A stretch of DNA of 64,000 bases from NCBI RefSeq assembly GCF_009796825.1, contig NZ_CP047030.1:4462501-4526500 (forward strand), read 5' to 3'. A program made the translations under genes and the position numbers. The DNA comes from Algibacter sp. L3A6 (GTDB taxonomy: Bacteria; Bacteroidota; Bacteroidia; Flavobacteriales; Flavobacteriaceae). Positions within the stretch are counted from its first letter, which is position 1, and every line of letters starts with the position of its first letter. The notes under the pieces were generated by a model. That model was given only the letters and a program-made list of their open reading frames with translations, was not told the origin of the DNA and made no database searches. This document shows positions 18,620 to 27,549 of this stretch, piece after piece.

Positions 18620-19672
18620 TTAATAATATTTATAATTCTTCTTTGTTATGATGTCCAAAGGCATGATAATTTCTTTTTCCACATCCTTTTTAAGCACTAG
18701 ATGTTCAAACAATTTAACAACAGCTTGATAGCCTTGTTCTTCAGGGCGTTGACAGATTAAAAAGTCTATAATATCCTTTTCGAGATATTGAATATCATCA
18801 TTAAAAAAATCATATCCGATTAGGTAAATTTTATCACCTTCCCTATTGTTAAAATATTTTGCGATATATGCAACTTTTGAGTTAGGTACAAAAACACCTT
18901 TAATCTGTGGGTTATTTTCCAGCGTTTGGCTTAGAGCAGTTTCAAAACCATTTTCGGTAAAATTGGTTAAAACTAAAGATTTGGTTACTATATTATTATT
19001 TTTATCGCTTAGATAAGCATTCATTCCCTTCTCTTTCAAACCTATAATATCTTCTGTATCCATAGTTTCTTTTAAATGCAGAATTAAAATTTCACCTATA
19101 TTAAAGCAATAACTGAATAATTGAGCCGCTAGTTCGCCACTTTCAAATAATGGTTGTTGAATACTGCATAACGAATCTATTTTCCTTACGTTAGAATCTA
19201 TAAAGACATACGGACGCTTCTTTTGTTTACAGTCTTCTAACAAAATTTCTATCTCGTCGGCAAACTTAGATGTTAAAACTAAGCCTTGAATATCGCTATT
19301 AATGACTTCAAGAATTCGTTTTCTAATTTCCTCATTATTATCTTGTTTAAAGGTAAAAGTTTTAATTTTGATGCGATATTGCGCTAATTCTTTTTGTGCT
19401 TTTATAACTCCTTTCATAGGAAACTCCCAATACCCAGAACCTTCGGAAATATTAGGTAACAGAACTCCCAAAACAATTTTTTTTCGTTTTGATAGATTGC
19501 TGGCCATAACGTTGGGCTGATACCCCATTTTCTCTATAACCTTTAAAACATTATCTTTTGTTTTTTGACTTACTCCCGCTCGATTATGTATTACACGATC
19601 TACTGTTGCTAAGGCTACATTAGCGGCTTTTGCCACATCTTTTATTCCTACAATGCGTTCCTCCTTATCCAT
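18620..19672 (-). CDS. LacI-family transcriptional regulator
   Basis: This 350-residue protein has the DNA-binding helix-turn-helix GIKDVAKAANVALATVDRVIH at residues 9-29, a hinge (NVMASNLSKRKK), and a periplasmic-binding-like sensor domain from about residue 66 (KIVLGVLLPNISEGSGYWEF). It is of the type that binds a sugar ligand released by import. It is divergent from the CBM9-like gene at 19968 and sits upstream of the symporter-nagA-permease-nagB run. Two CGGTAACG sites flank it, so control of both sides is likely. Its sensor half differs clearly from that of the LacI at 102-1124. Confidence 0.92.
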   Translation of the reverse strand: MDKEERIVGIKDVAKAANVALATVDRVIHNRAGVSQKTKDNVLKVIEKMGYQPNVMASNLSKRKKIVLGVLLPNISEGSGYWEFPMKGVIKAQKELAQYRIKIKTFTFKQDNNEEIRKRILEVINSDIQGLVLTSKFADEIEILLEDCKQKKRPYVFIDSNVRKIDSLCSIQQPLFESGELAAQLFSYCFNIGEILILHLKETMDTEDIIGLKEKGMNAYLSDKNNNIVTKSLVLTNFTENGFETALSQTLENNPQIKGVFVPNSKVAYIAKYFNNREGDKIYLIGYDFFNDDIQYLEKDIIDFLICQRPEEQGYQAVVKLFEHLVLKKDVEKEIIMPLDIITKKNYKYY

Positions 19673-19864
19673 ACTAAACTTTTATACTATCTTTTTATTC
19701 GAAAAATAATTTCTTCTTTTTACTCATCAAAAATTAATCGATACCTATCAAAATTTACATTTCCTGCAGCCTAAACGCGATTTAAAAATCACTTTCAGTA
19801 AGAAATTAACCATCAATATTACTAATTTTTTAAAATATTGTACTTCTAAGCCTTGAATATAAAT

Positions 19865-19888
19865 TATATTTACGGTAACGAAGCTCAA
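19865..19888 (+). promoter_or_regulatory. CGGTAACG operator with possible -7 box
   Basis: CGGTAACGAAGCTCAA at 19873-19888 shares CGGTAACGnAnCTCAA with the site at 18556-18571. TATATTTA at 19865-19872 is one base off the TAnnTTTG -7 consensus and abuts the site. It lies in the gap between the divergent LacI and CBM9-like genes. Confidence 0.4.
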
Positions 19889-19967
19889 TTTTTAAAATAT
19901 TTTTTACAATTAGCCTTTAAATTTAATTAGTTTTGTTGCTTATCATTTTAAAAAGAAGAAAACGTTC

Positions 19968-20612
19968 GTGAAAAAAACATTAACCGTTCCCAATATTTCT
20001 AAATCTTCCAAACAGAAAAAAAGCTTAAAAAAGGCTTTAAAATTGACTGATTACCATAACATCGATCAATACGCTTGGGAACAACCTAATAAGCATCGCA
20101 ATGTTGGTTTTTATATGGCGCACGACAATAAAAATATTTACTTACAATATAATGTCTTGGAACCCGAAATGGTTGCGAAATACCACAATCACAACAGTCC
20201 TGTTTATAAGGATAGCTGCGTGGAGTTTTTTATTGCTTTTGAACAAGATGCTAACTATTATAATTTTGAATTTAATAGTTTAGGAACTTGTCTTCTAGGC
20301 TTTGGACCTGATAGGCATAACAGGCAGTTATTAGATCCTAAAATTATAGACTTAATAAAAGTAAACACTAAAATAAAACGAATACTGTATAATGGTTTGA
20401 CAGTCTTTAAATGGAAAATTTTTATAAAAATTCCTTTGGATGTATTTTCTTTTAACAGTTTGCAATCTTTAGAAAACGTAACAGCCAAAGCAAACTTCTA
20501 CAAATGTGGCGACGAACTTTCTACACCTCACTATATAAGTTGGAACCCAATAAAATCTGAAAAGCCAGATTTTCATTTAAAATCATACTTTGGAGAAATT
20601 GATTTTAATTAA
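19968..20612 (+). CDS. CBM9-like (DOMON-fold) carbohydrate-binding protein, no signal peptide
   Basis: Start is GTG 19968, preceded by the purine-rich AAAAGAAGAA. The 214 residues lack a signal peptide, membrane segment or lipobox. The pattern YAWEQPNKHRNVGFYMAHDNKNIYLQYNV, DSCVEFFIAFEQD and YYNFEFNSLGTCLLGFG fits the CBM9/DOMON-like immunoglobulin fold often called carbohydrate-binding family 9-like. The acidic and aromatic residues in KDSCVEFF are typical of these. Its position next to the second LacI gene, with a shared operator, ties it to the GlcNAc genes. Its location in the cell and its ligand are unknown. Confidence 0.7.
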   Translation: MKKTLTVPNISKSSKQKKSLKKALKLTDYHNIDQYAWEQPNKHRNVGFYMAHDNKNIYLQYNVLEPEMVAKYHNHNSPVYKDSCVEFFIAFEQDANYYNFEFNSLGTCLLGFGPDRHNRQLLDPKIIDLIKVNTKIKRILYNGLTVFKWKIFIKIPLDVFSFNSLQSLENVTAKANFYKCGDELSTPHYISWNPIKSEKPDFHLKSYFGEIDFN

Positions 20613-20700
20613 TCTAATATTTTTAAATTAAAAAACTTTAACAATATTACTTTAAACACTTTGTTTTTTGGCTAATATTAAAAAGTCTATTTTATTAAAA

Positions 20701-21327
20701 CTACATCAATCCGCCAAACAAAGCATGACACAAAACAAAAGCAATCACAGATAAAATAATGCCAATTAAAAAAATGTTAAACGATTTACGAAGTAGCTTA
20801 AATTTACGATCAATTGTTTTCCCTAAATGATAAGTGTCTTTTGCAATGGTTTTATAAAGCTCATCGCCTTCATTCATTAAGTTAGTAATTTTATCTACAT
20901 ATTGATCCTCTTCCATATCATGGAAGTTACCATAAAACATTAAATTATTTGTCTCTCTTTTACCATGAACCAATTCTGGGCGTGTAGCAAAAATAGCAAA
21001 GGTTATAGAAGCTAGATTAGTAAATAAAATCATTACTACTGGATAAATAAGATGAGGGTCTTTACTTAATTGACTCATAACAGTCCCTAATATTAACGAC
21101 AAAATTAAAGCATTTATAGATATCAAAATATTTGATTTTGTATCTATCATTGTATTCAATGTATACTGATTTTTAGATAACAATCTAAACAATGTTTCTA
21201 CACCTCTTTCCGACCTTGGCGCTACTTTAGCTAATTTCTTTTTTAACTGCTTTAAGCCGTCTTTATCGATATTTAATTCTTCCATTAAATATTTGTCTTC
21301 TGCTTTTTCCTTTTGTTTATTGTTCAT
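20701..21327 (-). CDS. Stand-alone PycTM/DUF5706-like membrane protein
   Basis: I start at ATG 21327 (MNNKQKEK), about 208 residues, which avoids the overlap with the antiporter gene. A charged N-terminal helix is followed by RGVETLFRLLSKNQYTLN and TKSNILISINALILSLILG, the conserved core of the DUF5706/Pycsar effector transmembrane family. There are two central helices (about 70-115) and two C-terminal region segments (FNIFLIGIILSVIAFVLCHALF). In Pycsar defence such proteins are the membrane-damaging effectors activated by cCMP or cUMP. Here there is no cyclase and no fused HD domain, so a defence role is not shown. It follows the antiporter gene by 25 bases. Confidence 0.7.
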   Translation of the reverse strand: MNNKQKEKAEDKYLMEELNIDKDGLKQLKKKLAKVAPRSERGVETLFRLLSKNQYTLNTMIDTKSNILISINALILSLILGTVMSQLSKDPHLIYPVVMILFTNLASITFAIFATRPELVHGKRETNNLMFYGNFHDMEEDQYVDKITNLMNEGDELYKTIAKDTYHLGKTIDRKFKLLRKSFNIFLIGIILSVIAFVLCHALFGGLM

Positions 21328-21352
21328 ATTGAAATTTATAAAAACTGAAGTG

Positions 21353-22594
21353 TTAAGAGTATATTTTTTTGACAACTTTACCAATAGTCAATCCCTGAAC
21401 TATAATGGAAAACAATACAATAATATAAGTGATATGAAGTATTAAATCCCTCGAAAGTTCTTCACCCAAACTTAAAGCTAATGCAATAGAAATACCACCT
21501 CGCAATCCTCCCCAAGTTAAAACAGCAACGGTTTTCATTGGTTTTGTTTCCTCATGCTTTAAGAGCGAATAAGGCAAAAACACAGAAATAAAGCGAGCTA
21601 GAAGTACAATTAGAATAGCAAAAACACCTAATAAAAAATAACTTGTATTAATATTCAGTAAATGAATGGCAAGCCCGATTAGCCCAAATAAAATACCATT
21701 AAAAACATCATCTAAAATTTCCCAAAAGGAACTAATTGCTTTTTGTATTGGGTTCTTATCTTCATTAACATGAATTTTATTTCCTATAAATAATCCGGCA
21801 ACAACCATCGCTAATGGTGCTGAAACCTCCATTAAAAAAGCACCAGCCGTTCCACCCATAACTACGGCAAGGGTAATCATTACAGCCAATTGAGGATTTT
21901 CTGTTAAAGATTGAATACATTTTAAACCTAAAAAACCAATTACGAATCCATAGAACAACCCGCCTACTGCTTCTTCTAAAAACAACAGGCCTATTTCTGT
22001 TCCAATCTCTGTATTACTAAGCTCTCCCGTAGCAGCTGCAATTAATAATATTCCAGAGAACACAACAACACCAATACCATCATTAAACAATGACTCTCCC
22101 TCTATTTTGATACCTAAACTTTCCGCAATATTCGCCTCTTTTAAAATAGCCATAACAGCAATTGGATCGGTTGGAGATATTAATGCCCCAAATAAAAGTG
22201 CATGTAAAAAAGGCAATTCTAAACCAATGAGTTGTGCTCCAAAAAAGGTTAAACTACCAACTATACATGTAGATATTAGCACACCTAAAGTAGCAAATAG
22301 AAATATTGATTTTTTTTCTTTTGTAAGCGCCGCAAGATTAACATGCAGAGCTCCTGCAAAAAGTAAAAAACTTAAAATACCATTAAGTAATAATGTTTTA
22401 AAATCTGCATTAACAATAATATTACAAAAGAAGGTGTAAAATTCAGGAAAAACAGTCTTGCTCAGCGCTATTGGAACAATTAAGATTAAACTTAAAATCA
22501 TTAACCCAATAGTTGTTGGCAATTTTAACCACTTATAATTAATGTAGCTAAAAAGTGCCGAAATTGTAAATACGATACTGAATGATTCGAACAT
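21353..22594 (-). CDS. CPA1-family Na+(K+)/H+ antiporter, NhaP-like
   Basis: This 413-residue membrane protein has about 12 helices. The CPA1 ion-site motif LLFGALISPTDPIAVMAIL (TDP helix) and the following GIKIEGESLFNDGIGVVVFSG segment (the ND pair) are both clear. GGLRGGISIALALSLGEEL near the C-terminus matches the conserved arginine helix. It exchanges Na+ or K+ for protons at the inner membrane. No large cytoplasmic C-terminal tail is present, so it is a minimal form. It is co-oriented and nearly contiguous with the PycTM-like gene. Confidence 0.92.
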   Translation of the reverse strand: MFESFSIVFTISALFSYINYKWLKLPTTIGLMILSLILIVPIALSKTVFPEFYTFFCNIIVNADFKTLLLNGILSFLLFAGALHVNLAALTKEKKSIFLFATLGVLISTCIVGSLTFFGAQLIGLELPFLHALLFGALISPTDPIAVMAILKEANIAESLGIKIEGESLFNDGIGVVVFSGILLIAAATGELSNTEIGTEIGLLFLEEAVGGLFYGFVIGFLGLKCIQSLTENPQLAVMITLAVVMGGTAGAFLMEVSAPLAMVVAGLFIGNKIHVNEDKNPIQKAISSFWEILDDVFNGILFGLIGLAIHLLNINTSYFLLGVFAILIVLLARFISVFLPYSLLKHEETKPMKTVAVLTWGGLRGGISIALALSLGEELSRDLILHITYIIVLFSIIVQGLTIGKVVKKIYS

Positions 22595-22682
22595 TTTATT
22601 TAGATGGTATTAAAATATTTCATTGCGAAAATAACAATAGAAAGGTAAAACTTCCCGTTGAATTAATACTAAAATATTAGGT

Positions 22683-22908
22683 TTAATCTATTTTGTTCTG
22701 AAATTGATTTTGCCGAATTTTTACTGCCCGAAAGGAAAAGGTTACCAAAGAAAAAAGTCCGATGAGGGCGAAAACAATAGCCAAAACACTGGTATATAAT
22801 GAAGTTTTCCCTACTTCATATAAACCATTAATGTAAAAAATATTCACCTAATCCTACAAGAATAGAAGCAATAAGATCTAGGTATCCTAAAGTTTTAGTT
22901 AATTTCAT
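22683..22908 (-). pseudogene. Small two-helix membrane protein gene with a frameshift
   Basis: From ATG 22908 the frame reads MKLTKTLGYLDLIASILVGL and stops after 25 codons. Deleting one base from the A6 run at 22835-22840 (T6 in the gene) restores a single 74-residue frame with a second hydrophobic segment (SVLAIVFALIGLFSLVTFSF) and a charged tail ending at TAA 22685-22683. The total length of 226 bases is exactly 75 codons plus one. The gene is either broken or the base is a homopolymer sequencing error. The family is not recognised. Confidence 0.6.
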
Positions 22909-23156
22909 TTGATAGTTAATGTGTTAGTTATGGGTTTGTCGATATATGTTAAAATTACTTTCAAATAAAACAAAACACTATAAATTAATGAGTTACAACT
23001 ACATCTCACAAACAAAGCATTAGAAAACAGCATATAATAGAAATCTCATAAATCAGGCTTTACACCTAATTCCCACACTTGCATTTGTTTCTTCCTTATC
23101 AAATATATTTTGAATAAACAGAAAGTATTTTAAGTAACGATTAATAGCTTCTAGAA

Positions 23157-23747
23157 CTATTTTATGTTTGAAATAAACTCAATATTATAATCTATTATCC
23201 CTTCCTTCCTCATGGTGCTAAGTACATTGCTCACTATTTGCCTAGAGGTATTTGTAAGGTTTGCAATCTCTTTATGCGAAAGTAAATTTTTGGCAGTTAA
23301 TTGCCCAGCTTCATTGGTTTCACCAAACTCTTCGAGGTAATCTGCAATAAATTCTTTAATTCTTGTTACGCTATCTTTATACAATAGATTGTGAAGTCTT
23401 CTTTCTAGTTTTTGAATTCGAAGGCCGTAAATTTTTAGCACACCATTTTTTAAAGACTTATGTTTTTCCATAAGTGCTTCCATCTGTTCCGATTCTATGT
23501 AACAGATTACGCAGTCCTCTAAAGCATAAGCTATTTCTTCGCTTGCCGCTTTTTTATCGTATAGTGCAAGTTCGCCAAAAATATTACCACGCTTTAAAAC
23601 ATACTTAACAGTGTTGTTCGTTTTATTTACAATTTTTACACTCCCTTTTTTTAGAAAGAACACACTATTCTTATGCTCATCATTAAGGTTAATAGGTTTT
23701 CCCTTTTCAATATTATCCATTTCTAGAATCTCAACAATCTTCATCAT
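23157..23747 (-). CDS. Crp/Fnr-family transcriptional regulator
   Basis: This 196-residue protein has an N-terminal cyclic-nucleotide-binding-like beta-barrel (residues 15-100; VFFLKKGSVKIV, NIFGELALYD), a dimer helix, and a C-terminal winged helix (SHKEIANLTNTSRQIVSNVLSTMRKEGII). In E. coli CAP the phosphate-binding turn has Glu then Arg-Ser; here the Glu is kept (GELAL) but the Arg-Ser pair is replaced by Ser-Glu (ASEE). It therefore probably does not bind cAMP in the usual way. There are no Cys clusters as in FNR. It stands alone between gaps on both sides; its targets cannot be told. Confidence 0.88.
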   Translation of the reverse strand: MMKIVEILEMDNIEKGKPINLNDEHKNSVFFLKKGSVKIVNKTNNTVKYVLKRGNIFGELALYDKKAASEEIAYALEDCVICYIESEQMEALMEKHKSLKNGVLKIYGLRIQKLERRLHNLLYKDSVTRIKEFIADYLEEFGETNEAGQLTAKNLLSHKEIANLTNTSRQIVSNVLSTMRKEGIIDYNIEFISNIK

Positions 23748-24014
23748 ATTGAACGTGCCAAGCTTCTTAAAAAGATTGAAATCTTCTAAAAACCATTATT
23801 TTGTAATTGCTTTCAATTGTAGTTTGGTAATAATTATAAAGCCAAAGGTATCACATTTAACATTTGAATAAGGGTATTAAATTTTTGATAGTTACTTAAC
23901 GCGACACTTAGTAAGATTTTGTTTCTCTTAAACTTTCCTTCTTTTTGACCGAAAAGCGACTTAAAAAGGAAGCCATCAATAACAACTATGACAATTTGGT
24001 TAAGAAGATAATAT

Positions 24015-25025
24015 TTAATTACTTTTCACGAGTTTAGCAACTCCAATTCCAAATTCTCCAGATACTGAATAATACAAGTATACATCTTTGTTATCAATTA
24101 AAATAGCTGGATCTCTCAACTCATGCAGTGGTTTTCTAGAAAAACCTTTTACCGATTTTTCAATAGGAAGATTTACACCTTCATAATCCATTTCTGGTTT
24201 TAATACTTCTTTAACCTCGTTAGCTTTCCAGCTTTTCCATGAACCTTCAGAAAGATCAACATCACAACTTAATATCCGTTCTGGTGCATCTCCTTTTTGT
24301 GAATAAAATACAGCAAGCTTATCTTTTTTTAAGCTAACAGCTGTATGTCTGGCTTTAGGTAAAATTAAAGCACCTTTCTCAAACGGTTGCATACCATCTT
24401 TAGACCGATAAAAAGCACCTTTTACTAATGCATAATATTCCGTTTTGTATTTAAAAACACGAAAATAGGAAGGCCCTAATATGATATCGGATGCTTTGAA
24501 ATCTATTCCATTTTTAGACGTGCTGAAAAACGTTTTTTGTCCTTCTTTATTTTTGTTATATCCATGAAAATACATTCTAATGGTTTTCGTTTCTTCATCT
24601 ATAATAATATCTGGCGAAGCTATATGGCCAACAGCTGCTGTTTTATCAATATGAAGCACTCCTGGTTTATATACAGTCCAAGGTCCAACCGGCGAATTTG
24701 CATAAGCTAACCGAATAAACTTACCATGATGATGCGCAAAATACATATAGTATTTACCTAGAGGATTTTCAATCCAATCGGGTACTTTTATTACCGACGG
24801 TCCGTTTATATTTTCACCTAATCGGCCTTCTAAACCATCCATTTCCGGATAGATCATCAAATTATTTTCCGAACGTACAAAAACATGACCGTTGCCCTCT
24901 TCTAAACTAGAACTAGACACAACAATTTTAGACTTGCCTTGCCTTTCATTTTGAGCATAACCTTGAAACATTATTAAACTCAGGACAAGAAATAAAGTCT
25001 GTTTGCAAAAAACCCGATTTATCAT
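24015..25025 (-). CDS. Exported five-bladed beta-propeller protein, GH43/GH117-like
   Basis: This 336-residue protein has a signal peptide (about 1-25, ending GYAQ). The pattern of repeated short blades (GPSVIKVPDWIENPLGKYYMYFAHHHG, IASPDIIIDEETKTIRMYFHG, HELRDPAILIDNKDVYLYYSVSGEFGIGVA) fits the five-bladed propeller of GH43/GH62/GH117-type enzymes. The acidic residues in SPDII and LRDPAI sit where the catalytic or substrate-binding Asp often lie. Function is likely an exo-acting glycosidase in the periplasm, but no family can be assigned from sequence alone. It stands alone, divergent from the small lipoprotein gene at 25405. Confidence 0.6.
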   Translation of the reverse strand: MINRVFCKQTLFLVLSLIMFQGYAQNERQGKSKIVVSSSSLEEGNGHVFVRSENNLMIYPEMDGLEGRLGENINGPSVIKVPDWIENPLGKYYMYFAHHHGKFIRLAYANSPVGPWTVYKPGVLHIDKTAAVGHIASPDIIIDEETKTIRMYFHGYNKNKEGQKTFFSTSKNGIDFKASDIILGPSYFRVFKYKTEYYALVKGAFYRSKDGMQPFEKGALILPKARHTAVSLKKDKLAVFYSQKGDAPERILSCDVDLSEGSWKSWKANEVKEVLKPEMDYEGVNLPIEKSVKGFSRKPLHELRDPAILIDNKDVYLYYSVSGEFGIGVAKLVKSN

Positions 25026-25404
25026 ATATACTTTTTTAGAATAGAACGACTTGTTATAAAAAGCAGTAATTTTTATTTCTGCTCCTGTGTTGCCGTCTGT
25101 AATAGCTTATCAGCAACATTATCTGTCCGGCAAACAAAAATAGCCTTCACTCTATCTTTATAAGTATTAATTATTCCCTATTCGTATAAATTATGTTTCA
25201 TTTTGATGTAAAACACCTTTAAATAGCACGAAACAGAGTAAGGCTTATCTTTTTAAAATAAGATAAGCCCTTCTCCTCTATCTACTAAAAAATTTATATT
25301 ATATTAGTAAAACTTTACCTACATAGATATATTGTGAATAAATTTCTAAAACATATCTAATTTAAAGACGAAAAACAATTCATCTTAAACACCTACAGAA
25401 AACC
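25026..25404. other. 379-bp gap between divergent genes
   Basis: I see no gene here. It presumably holds the promoters of the beta-propeller gene (minus) and the small lipoprotein gene (plus). No -7 box or repeat stands out. Confidence 0.4.
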
Positions 25405-25875
25405 ATGAAAAGAAAGGCTATTATTAAAACCACCACGTCCAAAAACTTATTTTATTTAGCATTAATTTCAATCGTGTCTATCGCTTGTGGTTCTAGAATT
25501 AATTCAAAAAAAGTTGAAAATTTTAATACCATGGAAGGTGTTTGGGAATTAAGCGAATTCTACCATCTTGCTAATGGAGATACGCTTATAGTTGATACTT
25601 CAAAAGTGCAACATAAAATTTACCTAGACGGCTATGTAATATGGAACACAGATCCGGCTCCCGATGCTACCGAATGGCATGCTTATGGTACTTATACTTT
25701 TAAAAATGACACCATTATTGAAAAGCTTACATCCACTTCGAAATCAATGAAAAGTGATGTGAACACATACGTTATACCTATTGAACGCGGAAAAAACTCT
25801 TATAAACAAGTAAACACTTATAAGAATAATGATACCATTTATCACAACATTGAAGTTTATAAAAAAATAAATTAA
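25405..25875 (+). CDS. Small lipocalin-like lipoprotein of unknown role
   Basis: This 156-residue protein has a signal peptide and lipobox SIACG (Cys28). The mature part reads as an eight-strand lipocalin-like barrel: MEGVWELSEFYHL, HKIYLDGYVIW, AYGTYTFKNDTIIEKL and NTYKNNDTIYHNIEVYKK. Proteins of this build are common in Bacteroidota and mostly unassigned. It ends in a very strong hairpin terminator, so it is a single-gene unit. I do not recognise a specific function. Confidence 0.7.
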   Translation: MKRKAIIKTTTSKNLFYLALISIVSIACGSRINSKKVENFNTMEGVWELSEFYHLANGDTLIVDTSKVQHKIYLDGYVIWNTDPAPDATEWHAYGTYTFKNDTIIEKLTSTSKSMKSDVNTYVIPIERGKNSYKQVNTYKNNDTIYHNIEVYKKIN

Positions 25876-26383
25876 AGTTCATCAACCACTTTCCTTACAG
25901 AACAAAAAAAGTCTTCTTATAAATATTTAAAGTATTTATAAGAAGACTTTATAATTTCCAGTTCAACCTACTAATGTTCTGGATAACATCAAAAAAAAAA
26001 AAAATCCATGATAATTTATATTATCTGTTATTATTTTCATCCTTCACTTTTTATTAAAGTGATATTGAAAACCCAGCCTTCCCCATGAAAAAATCAAGCC
26101 TTTCCTCCTATTATTTCATCTTCTAAAAGTGTCCATTTTTTATAACTAAAAAGAGCATTTATAATAAATTTCTTTTAGACATTCAAATCTATCCCTAGTA
26201 AAATTATTTCACATCAACCATTCCGAAACAGCTGTTATACATAGTAATTTCAATCATATGCAACAATTGTTTCACCATTAGTCCATTTTGTTTTACTCTA
26301 CATTCTATTAAAAAAGTAATTTTATTCAAATCATTTTAAGTATTCAAATTTCAATTATTAAACGTCTTTTTTAAACTATAACC
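25876..26383. other. 508-bp gap before the GH10 gene
   Basis: The gap holds the hairpin at 25908-25950, an A13-type run near 25990-26002 and, further right, the presumed promoter of the xylan cassette. A GCAACAATT 9-mer at 26260-26268 is identical to a half-site before the tandem-CBM gene. I see no gene. Confidence 0.45.
25908..25950 (+). terminator. 18-bp perfect stem hairpin
   Basis: The arm at 25908-25925 pairs with 25933-25950 over 18 bases without a mismatch, with a 7-base loop. A-rich sequence precedes it and the T-rich 3' arm follows, so it can end transcription of the small lipoprotein gene. Confidence 0.8.
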
Positions 26384-27544
26384 ATGACCCACAGAATAAA
26401 AAATATCCTTTTAGTTTCTGCACTAATTTTAAGTACATCTAGCTGTAAAAACGAAGTAAAAGAAATTAGTAACACCGAGAGTAAAACCACTTCATTGAAA
26501 GATGCTTTTAAAGGTGATTTTCTTATTGGAGCGGCATTAAACATATCTCAAATAGAAGAAAAAGACACATTATCTATAAATCTTATAGAAAAAGAATTTA
26601 ATACCATTACTCCAGAAAACGAAATGAAATGGGAACAAATTCACCCACAAAAAGATACATTCTATTTTGATATTGCCGATAAATATGTAGCACTCGGAGA
26701 AAAAAACAATATGCATATTGTTGGGCATACTTTGGTTTGGCATAGCCAATTGGCGCCATGGATGCAAAATGAAAAAGACAGCATTACTATGGTGAAAAAT
26801 ATAGAACACCATGTAAATACTATTGTAAAAAGATACAAAGGCAGAATAGATACTTGGGATGTGGTAAACGAAGCTTTAAATGAAGATGGCAGTTTTAGAA
26901 CTTCTAATTTTTATGAGGTTATGGGCGATAATTTTATAGCTCTTGCTTTTAAATTAGCTGCTGAAGCCGACCCTAATGCAAAATTAGTTTACAATGATTA
27001 CAACCTTTGGAAACCAGAAAAAAGAGCTGGTGTAGTAAGGCTTGTAAAAAATCTACAAGAAAAAGGTGTAAAAATAGATGGTGTTGGTATGCAAGCCCAC
27101 TGGAGTTTAGAAGGCCCATCTATAGAAGATATAGAAAATAGTATTCTTGCTTATGCCGCATTAGGCGTAAAAGTTAGTTTCACCGAGTTAGATGTTACAG
27201 CTCTACCAAACCCATGGGATTTGGATGGTGCTGCCGTAGAACAAAGTTATGAGCAGTATGAAGGTGACCCGAAAATGAATCCGTATCCAGAAAAATTATC
27301 TGAAGCTGCAGCTGAGCAATTGGCTAACAGATATGAAACTATTTTTAAGCTTTTCTTGAAACATAAAGACAAAATTGATAGAGTTACATTTTGGGGAGTA
27401 AACGACGGGCAGTCTTGGTTAAATTACTGGCCTATAAACGGAAGAACGAATCATCCGTTATTATTCGATAGAGACTTCAATCCTAAAAAAGCATATGAGC
27501 GTGTTATGGCTTTAAAAAGTGATAATCAACCAAAACAAAACTAA
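26384..27544 (+). CDS. GH10 endo-beta-1,4-xylanase, lipoprotein
   Basis: This 386-residue protein has a signal peptide and lipobox SSSC (Cys21). The GH10 barrel is complete: TPENEMKW (substrate-binding strand, residues 76-83), HTLVWH, WDVVNEALN with acid/base Glu163, GVGMQAHW and FTELDVT with nucleophile Glu269. It cuts internal xylan bonds, most likely at the outer membrane or in the periplasm. It is followed after 5 bases by a GPH symporter and then a cytoplasmic GH43, a classic cut-import-trim cassette. Of the three GH10 genes here it is the only one with the standard PENEMKW motif. Confidence 0.93.
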   Translation: MTHRIKNILLVSALILSTSSCKNEVKEISNTESKTTSLKDAFKGDFLIGAALNISQIEEKDTLSINLIEKEFNTITPENEMKWEQIHPQKDTFYFDIADKYVALGEKNNMHIVGHTLVWHSQLAPWMQNEKDSITMVKNIEHHVNTIVKRYKGRIDTWDVVNEALNEDGSFRTSNFYEVMGDNFIALAFKLAAEADPNAKLVYNDYNLWKPEKRAGVVRLVKNLQEKGVKIDGVGMQAHWSLEGPSIEDIENSILAYAALGVKVSFTELDVTALPNPWDLDGAAVEQSYEQYEGDPKMNPYPEKLSEAAAEQLANRYETIFKLFLKHKDKIDRVTFWGVNDGQSWLNYWPINGRTNHPLLFDRDFNPKKAYERVMALKSDNQPKQN

Positions 27545-27549
27545 AAGTT

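Noticed and set aside
20701..23747. A full Pycsar defence operon
   Set aside because: No uridylate or cytidylate cyclase gene is present; the cNMP-fold protein is a Crp-type DNA-binding regulator, not a cyclase.
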